Below, piece after piece: positions 9,035 to 16,627 of a stretch of 64,000 nt of DNA (positions are counted from its first letter, which is position 1; each line of letters opens with the position of its first letter). The notes below the pieces were generated by a model. The model worked only from the letters and a program-made list of their open reading frames with translations, was not told the origin of the DNA and did not search any database. Made by a program: the position numbers and the translations under genes. Source of the stretch: Cryobacterium lactosi (lineage in GTDB: Bacteria; Actinomycetota; Actinomycetes; Actinomycetales; Microbacteriaceae); assembly GCF_004403945.1 (NCBI RefSeq), contig NZ_SOHM01000031.1, positions 212,532-276,531 on the forward strand, read 5' to 3'.

Positions 9035-10084
9035 CTACGAGGCGGGCGGCGCCGCGACTGAGCCGCGCTCGACGAGCCAGCCCGTCAGCTGCTGCACACT
9101 GTGATCGGTGACTGGCCGGGGGCCCTCGATGCGGTCAAGGAGGCGCGTCATCGCCCGCGCACCCATCTCGGCGTGCGGCAGCGCCACGGTGGTGAGGCCG
9201 GGATCGAGAGCGTCGGCGACCGGATGCAGGTCGTCGATGCCCATCACCGACAGCCCCTCAGGGACGGGGATGCCGCGCCTCGCCGCGGCCTGCATCACCC
9301 CCATCGCGATCTGGTCATTGAAGCAGATGATCGCCGTGGGGCGATCGTCCTGGTCGAGGAGCTCCCCACCCGCCTGGCGTCCGCCCGCAGCATCTGACGA
9401 GCAGAAGGCAACACGCCGGTCACTGAGCGCAATACCGGCATCGCCGAGCGCCGAGCGCACGCCGAGCAAGCGGCCGTGTGCCGCACGACTCTCATCCGTG
9501 GTGCCCACGTAGGCGATCTCACGGTGTCCGGCCCGGGTGAGCCGCTCGCACGCGACGGCAGCGATCTGGGCTTCGTTGGGCACGATCGCGTCCACCGGCC
9601 ATCCCATCTCCGGTGCGGCGTCAACAAGCACGACCGGCAGATCATCCGGCACGGACGGGCGCGGGACACGCTGGTGGTACATGCGCGCGATGAGCAGGCC
9701 GTCGACACGCTGAGCGAGGAAGAGCGCGATGAGGTCGGCTTCGATGCCGGGGTCCCCGCCGCTCTCGCCCACCATCAGAAGGACATCACGCTCGAGTCCC
9801 GCCTGGCGGGCGCCCTCGATGATGCGTCCGGCGAACGGGGTGGCGGCGATGTTGTCTCCGACAAGGCCGACGACGCCCGTGCGCCGACGCCGCAGTCCGC
9901 TCGCCACACGGTCGGGCACGTAGCCGAGGTCGTGTGCGACCGAGAGGATCCGCTCCCTGGTCGCGGCATTCACCGTGCGGGCACCGCTGAGCGCGTGCGA
10001 CACCGTTGTGGGGGAGACGCCGGCGGCCGCGGCAACGTCGCTCAAGCGCGCGCGTCGTGCTCCCAACATTCGGCCACTGTCCAT
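9035..10084 (-). CDS. LacI-family transcriptional regulator of the fructan locus
   Basis: A 349-residue repressor. The N-terminal helix-turn-helix (about residues 13-60: LSDVAAAAGVSPTTVSHALSG) is a textbook LacI DNA-binding domain with the hinge 'YVPDRVASGLRRRRT'. The rest is a periplasmic-binding-protein-like sugar-sensing domain with 'GLVGDNIAATPFAG', 'IAYVGTTDESRA' and 'ICFNDQIAMGVMQAAARRG'. It is convergent with GH32 and should bind the palindrome at 5603-5620; the effector is probably a fructose-containing sugar. The ATG at 10084 has only a weak ribosome site; an alternative ATG five codons in (10069) is possible. Confidence 0.9.
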   Translation of the reverse strand: MDSGRMLGARRARLSDVAAAAGVSPTTVSHALSGARTVNAATRERILSVAHDLGYVPDRVASGLRRRRTGVVGLVGDNIAATPFAGRIIEGARQAGLERDVLLMVGESGGDPGIEADLIALFLAQRVDGLLIARMYHQRVPRPSVPDDLPVVLVDAAPEMGWPVDAIVPNEAQIAAVACERLTRAGHREIAYVGTTDESRAAHGRLLGVRSALGDAGIALSDRRVAFCSSDAAGGRQAGGELLDQDDRPTAIICFNDQIAMGVMQAAARRGIPVPEGLSVMGIDDLHPVADALDPGLTTVALPHAEMGARAMTRLLDRIEGPRPVTDHSVQQLTGWLVERGSVAAPPAS

Positions 10085-10290
10085 CCACCCAGCCTATGGC
10101 TGGCTCGTCCAGGCTGAGAGTCAAAAACACGGCACCCCACCCGTTCAGGGGTCAACGTGCAAGACTGGTCCCCTGCCCTCACCAAAGGCCCCTCAGCCTG
10201 CGTCCCCATCCAGTACGGTGTCCGCGCTTCCAATAGCGCCCATGCCGGTGGCGGTGAACCGATGTGCGATCGACGCGAAGAGGTTTTAAT

Positions 10291-10932
10291 GTGTGGGATT
10301 TTCTAGGGGATCAGTATGAGCAGATCCTGTTCAGCAGCTGGCAACATTTCAGCCTCGTGGTGCAGTGCCTGGTTCTGGCGACCGTCATCGCCGTGCTGCT
10401 GGCGGCCCTCGTCTACCGCAACTCCGCGCTGACCTCGATCGCCAACTCGGTGTCGGCCATCGGCCTGACCATCCCGTCGTTCGCGTTCATCGGGCTGCTC
10501 ATCGCACCGCTGGGCTTCGGGGTGTTGCCCGCCGTGATCGTCGTGGCGTTCTTCGCCACGTTGCCCATCCTTCGGAATGCGGTCGTGGGACTGTCGGGCA
10601 TCTCACCGTCGATCGTGGAATCCGCACGGGGCATCGGCATGAGCCGGTTCCGCACGCTGCTGCAGGTGGAACTGCCGATGGCGTGGCCGATCATCCTCAC
10701 CGGCGTACGGGTTTCCGCCCAGATGGTCATGGGGGTCGCCGCGGTCGCCGCCTATTCGCTAGGCCCGGGCCTGGGCGGATTCATCTTCTCCGGACTCTCC
10801 AGGCTCGGCGGTGCCAACTCCCTCGAGTCGGTGCTGACCGGCGTCATCGGCGTCGTCGTTCTCGCCGTCATCCTTGATCTTCTTCTCGTCGGCCTCGGCC
10901 GCCTGACCACACCGCGAGGTATCCGTGTCTGA
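10291..10932 (+). CDS. Osmoprotectant ABC transporter permease (OpuBB/ProW-like), first copy
   Basis: A 213-residue membrane protein with about five helices and the inner-membrane loop 'SPSIVESARGIGMSRFRTLLQVELPMAWP' (split here as the EAA-type motif, residues about 100-130). This is characteristic of glycine betaine/choline/carnitine permeases. The GTG start at 10291 is preferred because GAAGAGG lies seven bases before it; an in-frame GTG at 10264 lacks a site. The 206-bp gap before it separates it from the divergent LacI gene. It overlaps the next gene, the ATPase, by 8 bp, indicating tight translational coupling. Confidence 0.88.
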   Translation: MWDFLGDQYEQILFSSWQHFSLVVQCLVLATVIAVLLAALVYRNSALTSIANSVSAIGLTIPSFAFIGLLIAPLGFGVLPAVIVVAFFATLPILRNAVVGLSGISPSIVESARGIGMSRFRTLLQVELPMAWPIILTGVRVSAQMVMGVAAVAAYSLGPGLGGFIFSGLSRLGGANSLESVLTGVIGVVVLAVILDLLLVGLGRLTTPRGIRV

Positions 10933-12232
10933 ACTCAATGCAACCAACCGAGCTGACTCCACCGACGAGCCCATCACCCCCACCGGCATCACCGGGGCCA
11001 GCATCCTGCTGGACGGCGTCACCAAGAGGTTCCCCGGTCAGACCCGCCCCGCCGTCGACGGTCTCACGATGGAGATCCCGGCCGGCAAGATCGTGATGTT
11101 CGTGGGCCCCTCCGGCTGCGGCAAGACCACCACGCTCAAGATGATCAACCGGCTGATCGAACCGACCGAGGGACGCATCGTCGTCGACGGCGACGACGTG
11201 ACCGACATGAACGGCGACACCCTGCGCCGCGGCATCGGCTACGTCATCCAGGCCGGGGGGCTGTTCCCGCACATGACGGTCGCCACCAACATCGGCATCG
11301 TGCCGAAGATGCTCGGCTGGGACAAGGCCCGCATCGCCGCCCGCGTCGACGAACTCCTCGAACTCGTCTCCCTCGACCCCGCGCTGTACCGCGACCGCTA
11401 CCCCAAGGAACTCTCCGGCGGCCAGCAGCAGCGCGTCGGCGTGGCCCGCGCTCTCGCGGCCGACCCGCCCGTGCTCCTGATGGACGAGCCGTTCGGCGCG
11501 GTCGACCCGATCACCCGGCTGCGCCTGCAGGACGAACTGCTCAACATCCAGGAAGAACTGCAGAAAACCATCGTCTGCGTCACCCACGACTTCGACGAGG
11601 CCGTGAAGCTCGGCGACTGGATCGCAATCTTCAACGAGGGCGCCCAGTTGGAGCAGTACGACACCCCCGAACGCATCCTCGGTCACCCGGCCAATGAGTT
11701 CGTCGAGAACTTCATCGGCTCCGGCGCCGGCCTCAAACAGCTCACCCTCACCCGGGTGGCCGACGTGGGCCTCAGCGACGCGATCGTAGGCGTTGCCGGC
11801 GAACGAGCGGCGGATGTCCTGGCCCGGGTGACCGAGGCCGGGCACGGCCACGCGGTCGTCGTCGATGCGCGTCACCGGCCCGTTCAATGGCTCTCTCGGC
11901 GCCAGCTCGGCCGGCTCGACGTGATCAGCGATGGGGCCGACCCGAAACTGCCCGTAGTGGGCATCCACGCCACCCTCAACGACGCGCTCGACACCATGCT
12001 CGTCTCGAGCGCCGGGGCCGCGCTGGTCACCGGACGCCGCGACACCTTCAAGGGCGTCATCGACGTGAAGACCGTCATGGATGCCATCACCCGGTCGCAG
12101 GGCGCGGCCGTGCTGGAGTCCGACCAGGCGCCCGTGGGACTGAACACCGGCGTGTTCCAGGCGCAGGCATCCGCCGAGGCCGATCCGAGCGACACCGCGG
12201 GCCACGGCGCGGATGCCCAGGCCGTGCGATGA
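10925..12232 (+). CDS. Osmoprotectant ABC transporter ATP-binding protein with CBS domains (OpuBA/ProV-like)
   Basis: A 435-residue ATPase that powers uptake of compatible solutes. Walker A GPSGCGKTT (about 61-69), signature LSGGQQQRVGVARAL (about 162-176) and Walker B VLLMDEPF are intact. After residue 270 two CBS-type repeats occur (including 'GHAVVVDARHRPVQWLSRRQL' split, and 'LVTGRRDTFKGVIDVKTVM'). In OpuA-type transporters these sense ionic strength through the membrane surface, so activity is probably gated by osmotic state. The GTG start overlaps the preceding permease. The stop overlaps the next start as ATGA. Confidence 0.92.
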   Translation: MSELNATNRADSTDEPITPTGITGASILLDGVTKRFPGQTRPAVDGLTMEIPAGKIVMFVGPSGCGKTTTLKMINRLIEPTEGRIVVDGDDVTDMNGDTLRRGIGYVIQAGGLFPHMTVATNIGIVPKMLGWDKARIAARVDELLELVSLDPALYRDRYPKELSGGQQQRVGVARALAADPPVLLMDEPFGAVDPITRLRLQDELLNIQEELQKTIVCVTHDFDEAVKLGDWIAIFNEGAQLEQYDTPERILGHPANEFVENFIGSGAGLKQLTLTRVADVGLSDAIVGVAGERAADVLARVTEAGHGHAVVVDARHRPVQWLSRRQLGRLDVISDGADPKLPVVGIHATLNDALDTMLVSSAGAALVTGRRDTFKGVIDVKTVMDAITRSQGAAVLESDQAPVGLNTGVFQAQASAEADPSDTAGHGADAQAVR

Positions 12233-13065
12233 GCCCCCGCGGCCTGAGCACCGAAGCCGGCATCGCCGGCGGGGACTCCGCCGTCGAGGCGCCGGGCAAC
12301 CCGACGGCGCCGTCCGTGCCGACCAGTCGCGTCCGCGCACGGTGGAACTCGTGGAAGGGACTGGTCTACCAGCTGGCCGGGATCCTGCTCGCCTTCCTCG
12401 CGCTGATGTTCTGGCTGCAGACGGCGGACCTCTCGCCGATCGAGCTCACCACCCTGGCCCCGGCCGCGCTCTGGGTCTACACCGTGGAGCACATCCAGCT
12501 CACCCTGCTCGCTGCGGCGATCGTGCTGGTCATCGCGATACCCCTGGGCATCGCGCTGACCCGTCGGCCCCTGCGGTTCCTCACCGCTCCCGTGCTCGTC
12601 ATCGCCAACTTCGGCCAGGCCGCGCCGGCGATCGGCGTGGTCGTGCTGCTCGCGTTCTGGGTCGGCTTCGGCTTCTGGGCGGCAACGCTGAGCCTCGTGC
12701 TCTACGCGATGCTTCCCGTGCTGCGCAACACCATGGTGGGCCTGCAACAGGTCGACGCCCACCTGGTCGAGGCCGGGCGCGGCATGGGCATGAGCTCGGC
12801 CGCGGTGTTGTTTCGGGTGGAACTCCCACTCGCCGTGCCGGTCATGCTCTCGGGCGTCCGCACCGCGCTCGTACTGCTGGTGGGCACCGCCGCCCTGGCC
12901 ACGTTCGTCAACGGTGGCGGACTGGGCATTCTGATCACCACCGGTGTCAATCTCAGTCTCACCTCCGTACTCGTCACCGGGGCGCTGCTGGTGGCCCTGC
13001 TCGCACTGCTCATCGACTGGCTCGGCCGCGTCGTGGAACACGTCGCGCGCCCGAAGGGACTCTAG
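12229..13065 (+). CDS. Osmoprotectant ABC transporter permease, second copy
   Basis: A 278-residue permease with a 45-residue Pro/Ala-rich cytoplasmic leader and about six helices. The coupling loop 'VDAHLVEAGRGMGMSSAAVL' (about residues 175-195) matches the same loop in the first permease, so the pair likely forms a heterodimeric channel. The start is the ATG overlapping the ATPase stop (ATGA at 12229). It abuts the binding-protein gene with no gap. Confidence 0.88.
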   Translation: MSPRGLSTEAGIAGGDSAVEAPGNPTAPSVPTSRVRARWNSWKGLVYQLAGILLAFLALMFWLQTADLSPIELTTLAPAALWVYTVEHIQLTLLAAAIVLVIAIPLGIALTRRPLRFLTAPVLVIANFGQAAPAIGVVVLLAFWVGFGFWAATLSLVLYAMLPVLRNTMVGLQQVDAHLVEAGRGMGMSSAAVLFRVELPLAVPVMLSGVRTALVLLVGTAALATFVNGGGLGILITTGVNLSLTSVLVTGALLVALLALLIDWLGRVVEHVARPKGL

Positions 13066-14091
13066 ATGTACCGCTCCTCCTCTCGTATCCGCCGCGCGCC
13101 CCTGGGCCGTTGGGGGGTGGCGACGGGTATTCTCGCCCTATCCGCCCTCGCCCTGACCGGCTGCGGGCTCAAGCCGGCGACAGCGTACGTCCCCGCGGTC
13201 GGACCCGGATCGATCAGCCCGCTCGAGGACGCCGACGGCGTCGGCCTCACTGTGACGTCGAAGAACTTCACCGAGCAGCTGCTGCTCGGCAAGATCGCGG
13301 TGCTCGCCGCAACCGCGGCCGGATTCGACGTCACCGACCTCAGCAATGTGCCCGGCAGTCAGCCGGCCCGCAATCTGCTGGTTTCCGGTCAGGCCGATGT
13401 GCTTTGGGAGTACACCGGTACCGCGTGGCTGACCTACCTCGGGCAGGAGGAGGCCATTACCGACCAGACCGAGATGTGGGAGGCCGTGTACGACATCGAC
13501 CTCGACAACGGAGTCACCTGGGGCGCTCCGGCGCCGATGAACAACACGTACGCGCTTGCCGTGCGCAGCGAAGCGATCGCTGACCTGGGCGGCATCACGA
13601 AGATGTCCGAGCTGGCCGCCCTGCCGGTCGAGGACCGCACCTTCTGCGTCGAGTCCGAGTTCAACTCCCGGCCCGACGGCATGAACCCCATGCTCACCCA
13701 CTACGGCCTTGAGCGTGCCGCCGCCGACGGGGTGCCCGACGAGAACATCGGGATCTATGACACGGGCGCGATCTACAGCGCGACCGATGCCGGGGCCTGC
13801 AACTTCGGTGAGGTCTTCACGACAGACGGTCGCCTCGACGCGCTGGATCTCACGGTGCTCGTCGACGACCTCGCGTTCTTCCCGGCCTACAACGTCGCGC
13901 CGACGTTCTTCACCGAGACGCTTGACGCCCACCCCGGCCTGGAGGAGGTTTTCGCCGAGATCTCGCCGAAGCTCACCGATGAGGTGCTGCGCGACATGAA
14001 CCGCCAGGTGGATGTCGACGGAGGCGAACCCGCCGACGTGGCGTTCGCTTGGATGGTCGCCGAGGGATTCATCACCGATCCGGCCGGGTAG
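13066..14091 (+). CDS. Osmoprotectant ABC transporter substrate-binding lipoprotein (OpuAC/OpuBC-like)
   Basis: A 341-residue lipoprotein. The signal peptide ends in the lipobox LTGC (Cys about residue 33), which anchors the mature protein outside the membrane. The first mature motif 'VTSKNFTEQLLLGKIAVLAA' is the hallmark of the glycine betaine/choline/carnitine-binding family, followed by 'SGQADVLWEYTGTAW'. The aromatic residues in these segments usually build the cage for quaternary ammonium groups. It starts directly after the permease stop codon and completes a permease-ATPase-permease-SBP operon. Confidence 0.9.
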   Translation: MYRSSSRIRRAPLGRWGVATGILALSALALTGCGLKPATAYVPAVGPGSISPLEDADGVGLTVTSKNFTEQLLLGKIAVLAATAAGFDVTDLSNVPGSQPARNLLVSGQADVLWEYTGTAWLTYLGQEEAITDQTEMWEAVYDIDLDNGVTWGAPAPMNNTYALAVRSEAIADLGGITKMSELAALPVEDRTFCVESEFNSRPDGMNPMLTHYGLERAAADGVPDENIGIYDTGAIYSATDAGACNFGEVFTTDGRLDALDLTVLVDDLAFFPAYNVAPTFFTETLDAHPGLEEVFAEISPKLTDEVLRDMNRQVDVDGGEPADVAFAWMVAEGFITDPAG

Positions 14092-14100
14092 CCGAGTTCG

Positions 14101-14128
14101 GGCCGTCACGAGGGGTGACGTTACGGCC
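14101..14128 (+). terminator. Probable terminator hairpin of the osmoprotectant operon
   Basis: GGCCGT (14101-14106) can pair with ACGGCC (14123-14128), with an inner GTCAC/GTGAC arm (14105-14109 with 14115-14119) as an alternative stem. It lies ten bases after the operon's last stop and has no T-run. Confidence 0.5.
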
Positions 14129-14166
14129 GAGCCCGGCCAGGCGGCACTGGCCGCCGGGGTCGTTCT

Positions 14167-14183
14167 CGCTGTGGTACACAGCG
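14167..14183. promoter_or_regulatory. Perfect inverted repeat before the MBL hydrolase gene
   Basis: CGCTGTG-gta-CACAGCG has two perfect 7-bp arms with a 3-base centre, 60 bp before the start at 14243. It could be an operator or a second terminator stem. Confidence 0.4.
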
Positions 14184-14242
14184 TGAGCGGTCCGTAGTAC
14201 CGTCTCGGCAAGCGCTGGCAACCCACAAGCGAAAGGACTCCC

Positions 14243-15043
14243 ATGCTGAAGCAGGTCGCGGACGGTGTGCTGGTGCACCAGAGCGAGTTCATCCAGAGCA
14301 ATTCCGTGGTCGTGCAAGGCCGCGCGGGTGTGTTGCTGATCGACCCCGGCATCACGCGGAACGAGATGGTCGACCTTGCGACCGACCTGCGCGAGCTGGG
14401 CCAGCCCGTCGTAGCCGGCTTCTCGACGCATCCGGATTGGGATCACGTGCTCTGGCACGCGAGCTTCGGCGTCGTGCCCCGCTACGGCACCGCCCGCTGC
14501 GCGGCGTCGATGCGTGATCTGCTGGCGACGGCGAATTGGAAGGACCGCGTGGCCGAGATACTCCCACCGGAATACGTCGACGAGATCCCGATGGACCTCC
14601 TCGGCTTCATCACCGGGCTGCCCGCCGGGGCCGCGCAGATTCCCTGGGACGGTCCCGAGGTGCGCATCCTCGAGCATCAGGCCCACGCCACCGGCCATGC
14701 GGCGCTGTTCATCAAGGAGCGGGGCGTGCTCGTGGCCGGCGACATGCTCTCGGACATCCTGATGCCGTTCCTCGACCTGGAGGCCAAGAACCCGATCGAG
14801 GACTACCTCAATGCTCTGCTGCTGTTGCAGGGTGTGGCCGACGGAGTCGATGTCATCATTCCGGGTCACGGGTCCGTTGGTGGAGCGGAGCAGTTACGGG
14901 CGCGGATCGAGCAGGATCGTGTCTATGCGCAGGTCCTGCGTGACGGCGGGGTTCCCGAGGACTTTCGGGTGGGACCGGCCGCCCCGTTGGAGTGGCTGCC
15001 CGACGTGCACCGGTGGCAGGTCGAGCGGCTCGCCCAGAAATAG
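14243..15043 (+). CDS. MBL-fold metallo-hydrolase with an altered metal motif
   Basis: A 266-residue cytoplasmic protein of the metallo-beta-lactamase fold. AAAGGA lies eight bases before the ATG. Landmarks are 'GVLLIDPG' near residue 30, 'STHPDWDH' at 61-68, 'HATGHAALF' near 147, 'LVAGDML' near 165 and 'PGHGS' near 215. The usual metal motif HxHxDH reads H63-P-D65-W-D67-H68 here, so the second histidine is an aspartate. Such HxDxDH variants are known in sub-branches of the fold but change the first metal site. The substrate is unknown. It is convergent with the TetR gene at 15052. Confidence 0.8.
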   Translation: MLKQVADGVLVHQSEFIQSNSVVVQGRAGVLLIDPGITRNEMVDLATDLRELGQPVVAGFSTHPDWDHVLWHASFGVVPRYGTARCAASMRDLLATANWKDRVAEILPPEYVDEIPMDLLGFITGLPAGAAQIPWDGPEVRILEHQAHATGHAALFIKERGVLVAGDMLSDILMPFLDLEAKNPIEDYLNALLLLQGVADGVDVIIPGHGSVGGAEQLRARIEQDRVYAQVLRDGGVPEDFRVGPAAPLEWLPDVHRWQVERLAQK

Positions 15044-15051
15044 GGCAGTCA

Positions 15052-15744
15052 TCAACTGGTGGGGGAGCCACCAAGGCTGAGCCACAGTTCGAGTCCGTCC
15101 AGGATGAGATCGAGCCCGAGCGAGAACTCGTCGCCGTAGTTGTACCCCGGCTTCAGAACGTGCTCAGCGGTCAGTTCGGCGAGATAGGGGTACTCGGTGG
15201 CGGGCAGCTGGGCGAGCATGAGGTGAGCCATCGCGGCCGTCTCCTCTTCGGTCGTGAAGGGCAGGCTCTTCTCTTGCATCGCGAATCCGTAGATATAGCT
15301 GTCCAAGGCGGAGAACGCGTGCGCGGCCATGGCTACCGAGAACCCGGCGTTCCGGAAGGTGCCGATGACCCGGTCATGATGACGCAGGGTGGAGGGTCCC
15401 GGATTCGTGCCCGAATCCGTCAACCCGGTAGCCCAGGGGTGGCGCGACAGCATGTCCCGGAACGAGACCGACCGCTTGCGCATCGACGTCTTCCAGCCCT
15501 CGCTGTGCGACGGCAGCTCGATTTCGCCGAAGATGGCATCGACCATGCCGTTGAGCAGGTCTTCCTTGTTGGCCACATGGTTGTACAGCGACATGGCTTC
15601 AACCCCGAGCTCGACGCCGAGCCGGCGCATGGTCAGCGACTCGATGCCGCCGTCGTCGGCGAGCGCGATGGCCGTGGTCAAGACCACGTCCCGGCTCAGT
15701 CGACCCCTTGGCGACCCATCCGCCTTGCCCGCCGGCTTCGCCAT
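15052..15744 (-). CDS. TetR-family transcriptional repressor
   Basis: A 230-residue regulator. Residues about 18-65 form the TetR helix-turn-helix ([20 protein letters not shown], then [13 protein letters not shown]). The long C-terminal ligand domain with 'HPWATGL' resembles the TetR_C_1 group. It is divergent from the DUF4386 gene at 15829; the 84-bp gap holds two back-to-back 13-bp palindromes that probably are its operators. The ligand is unknown. Confidence 0.88.
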   Translation of the reverse strand: MAKPAGKADGSPRGRLSRDVVLTTAIALADDGGIESLTMRRLGVELGVEAMSLYNHVANKEDLLNGMVDAIFGEIELPSHSEGWKTSMRKRSVSFRDMLSRHPWATGLTDSGTNPGPSTLRHHDRVIGTFRNAGFSVAMAAHAFSALDSYIYGFAMQEKSLPFTTEEETAAMAHLMLAQLPATEYPYLAELTAEHVLKPGYNYGDEFSLGLDLILDGLELWLSLGGSPTS

Positions 15745-15764
15745 GGTTTCCCTTCGCCGTTATC

Positions 15765-15793
15765 TTGACAACCTTACCTCGTAGTCGTACGGT
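15765..15793 (+). promoter_or_regulatory. Promoter of the DUF4386 gene
   Basis: TTGACA (15765-15770) is a consensus -35, followed after 17 bp by TACGGT (15788-15793), which keeps the TAnnnT pattern of a -10. The predicted transcription start falls inside the operator pair. Confidence 0.6.
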
Positions 15794-15794
15794 A

Positions 15795-15820
15795 CTTACA
15801 ACATAAGCTTACGACGTAAG
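15795..15820. promoter_or_regulatory. Two adjacent TetR operators (CTTAC-n3-GTAAG type)
   Basis: CTTACAACATAAG (15795-15807) and CTTACGACGTAAG (15808-15820) lie head to tail without a gap. The second is a perfect 5-bp-arm palindrome and the first has one mismatch. A third partial copy, CTTACCTCGTAG, lies at 15773-15784 inside the promoter spacer. Thirteen-base spacing would place bound dimers side by side, blocking the promoter of the DUF4386 gene and probably that of the TetR gene. Confidence 0.65.
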
Positions 15821-15828
15821 GATGCTCC

Positions 15829-16530
15829 GTGAATGAGACAACCGTCCACTCCCCGGCGATTGCCCCGGCTCGGCGACCGGGGGTCTTCACCGCCTGGCCG
15901 CCACGCACGGCGGCCCTGGTCGCCGGAGTCGGCCTGGCCGTCATGGCCGTGCTCGGCGGCTTCGCCAACTTCGCCGCCATCGTGAGCCTGATCGTTCCCG
16001 GGGACGCCGCGCGCACCGCCGTCAACATCGCCGCCGCGCCCGCACTGTTCTGGGCGGGTGTCGCGAGTTTCATCATCGTGGCGATGCTCGATGTCCTCGT
16101 GGCGGCCGCTCTCTACGTCCTGTTCAGGCCCGTGAGCCCACGGCTGTCGGCGCTGACGGGCTGGTTGAGAACCGTCTACGCCGTGCTGCTCCTGGTCGCC
16201 GTCGGTCAGCTCGTGAAGGGGTTCGCTCTCCTCGGTGATCCCGCCGCCGCCCAGCCTGTCCTGGAGTCGTTCACCACCATCTGGGTTCTGGGCCTGGGAC
16301 TGTTCGGCGCCTCGCTGATCCTCGTCGGCTACCTCGCCTATCGGTCCGGTTTCGTGGCCAGGGTCTTCGGCGTCCTGCTCGCCCTGGCCGGCGCGGGCTA
16401 CCTGGCGGATGCGATCGGCGTGGCCACGATCCCCGGCTTCACCGCCGTGTTCGCCCAGTTCCTCTTCGTGGGTGAGGTGGCCCTCATTTTCTGGCTACTC
16501 ATCAGGGGGCGCCGGCTCCCGTCCCACTGA
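15829..16530 (+). CDS. DUF4386-type integral membrane protein
   Basis: A 233-residue membrane protein with six hydrophobic helices and an overall pattern like DUF4386 proteins (a helix pair after 'PPRTAALVAGVG', a central 'MLDVLVAAALYVLFRPVSPRLSAL' region, and a C-terminal 'FLFVGEVALIFWLLIRGRR'). No function is established for the family. The GTG start follows AAGGA (15818-15822) at six bases. It is divergent from and probably repressed by the TetR protein, a context typical of membrane proteins induced by small hydrophobic compounds. Confidence 0.75.
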   Translation: MNETTVHSPAIAPARRPGVFTAWPPRTAALVAGVGLAVMAVLGGFANFAAIVSLIVPGDAARTAVNIAAAPALFWAGVASFIIVAMLDVLVAAALYVLFRPVSPRLSALTGWLRTVYAVLLLVAVGQLVKGFALLGDPAAAQPVLESFTTIWVLGLGLFGASLILVGYLAYRSGFVARVFGVLLALAGAGYLADAIGVATIPGFTAVFAQFLFVGEVALIFWLLIRGRRLPSH

Positions 16531-16627
16531 GCGCTGATGAAACGGGAGACCGACCTCCTCCGGGCCTTGGTGAAAGGAGAAGATCATGCCGGCCTGTCGA
16601 GAGGCACCGCGGCGCCACGGGCCAGCC

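Noticed and set aside
10868-12340. 490-codon minus-strand frame opposite the osmoprotectant ATPase
   Set aside because: The plus strand has complete Walker and signature motifs; the minus frame has none.
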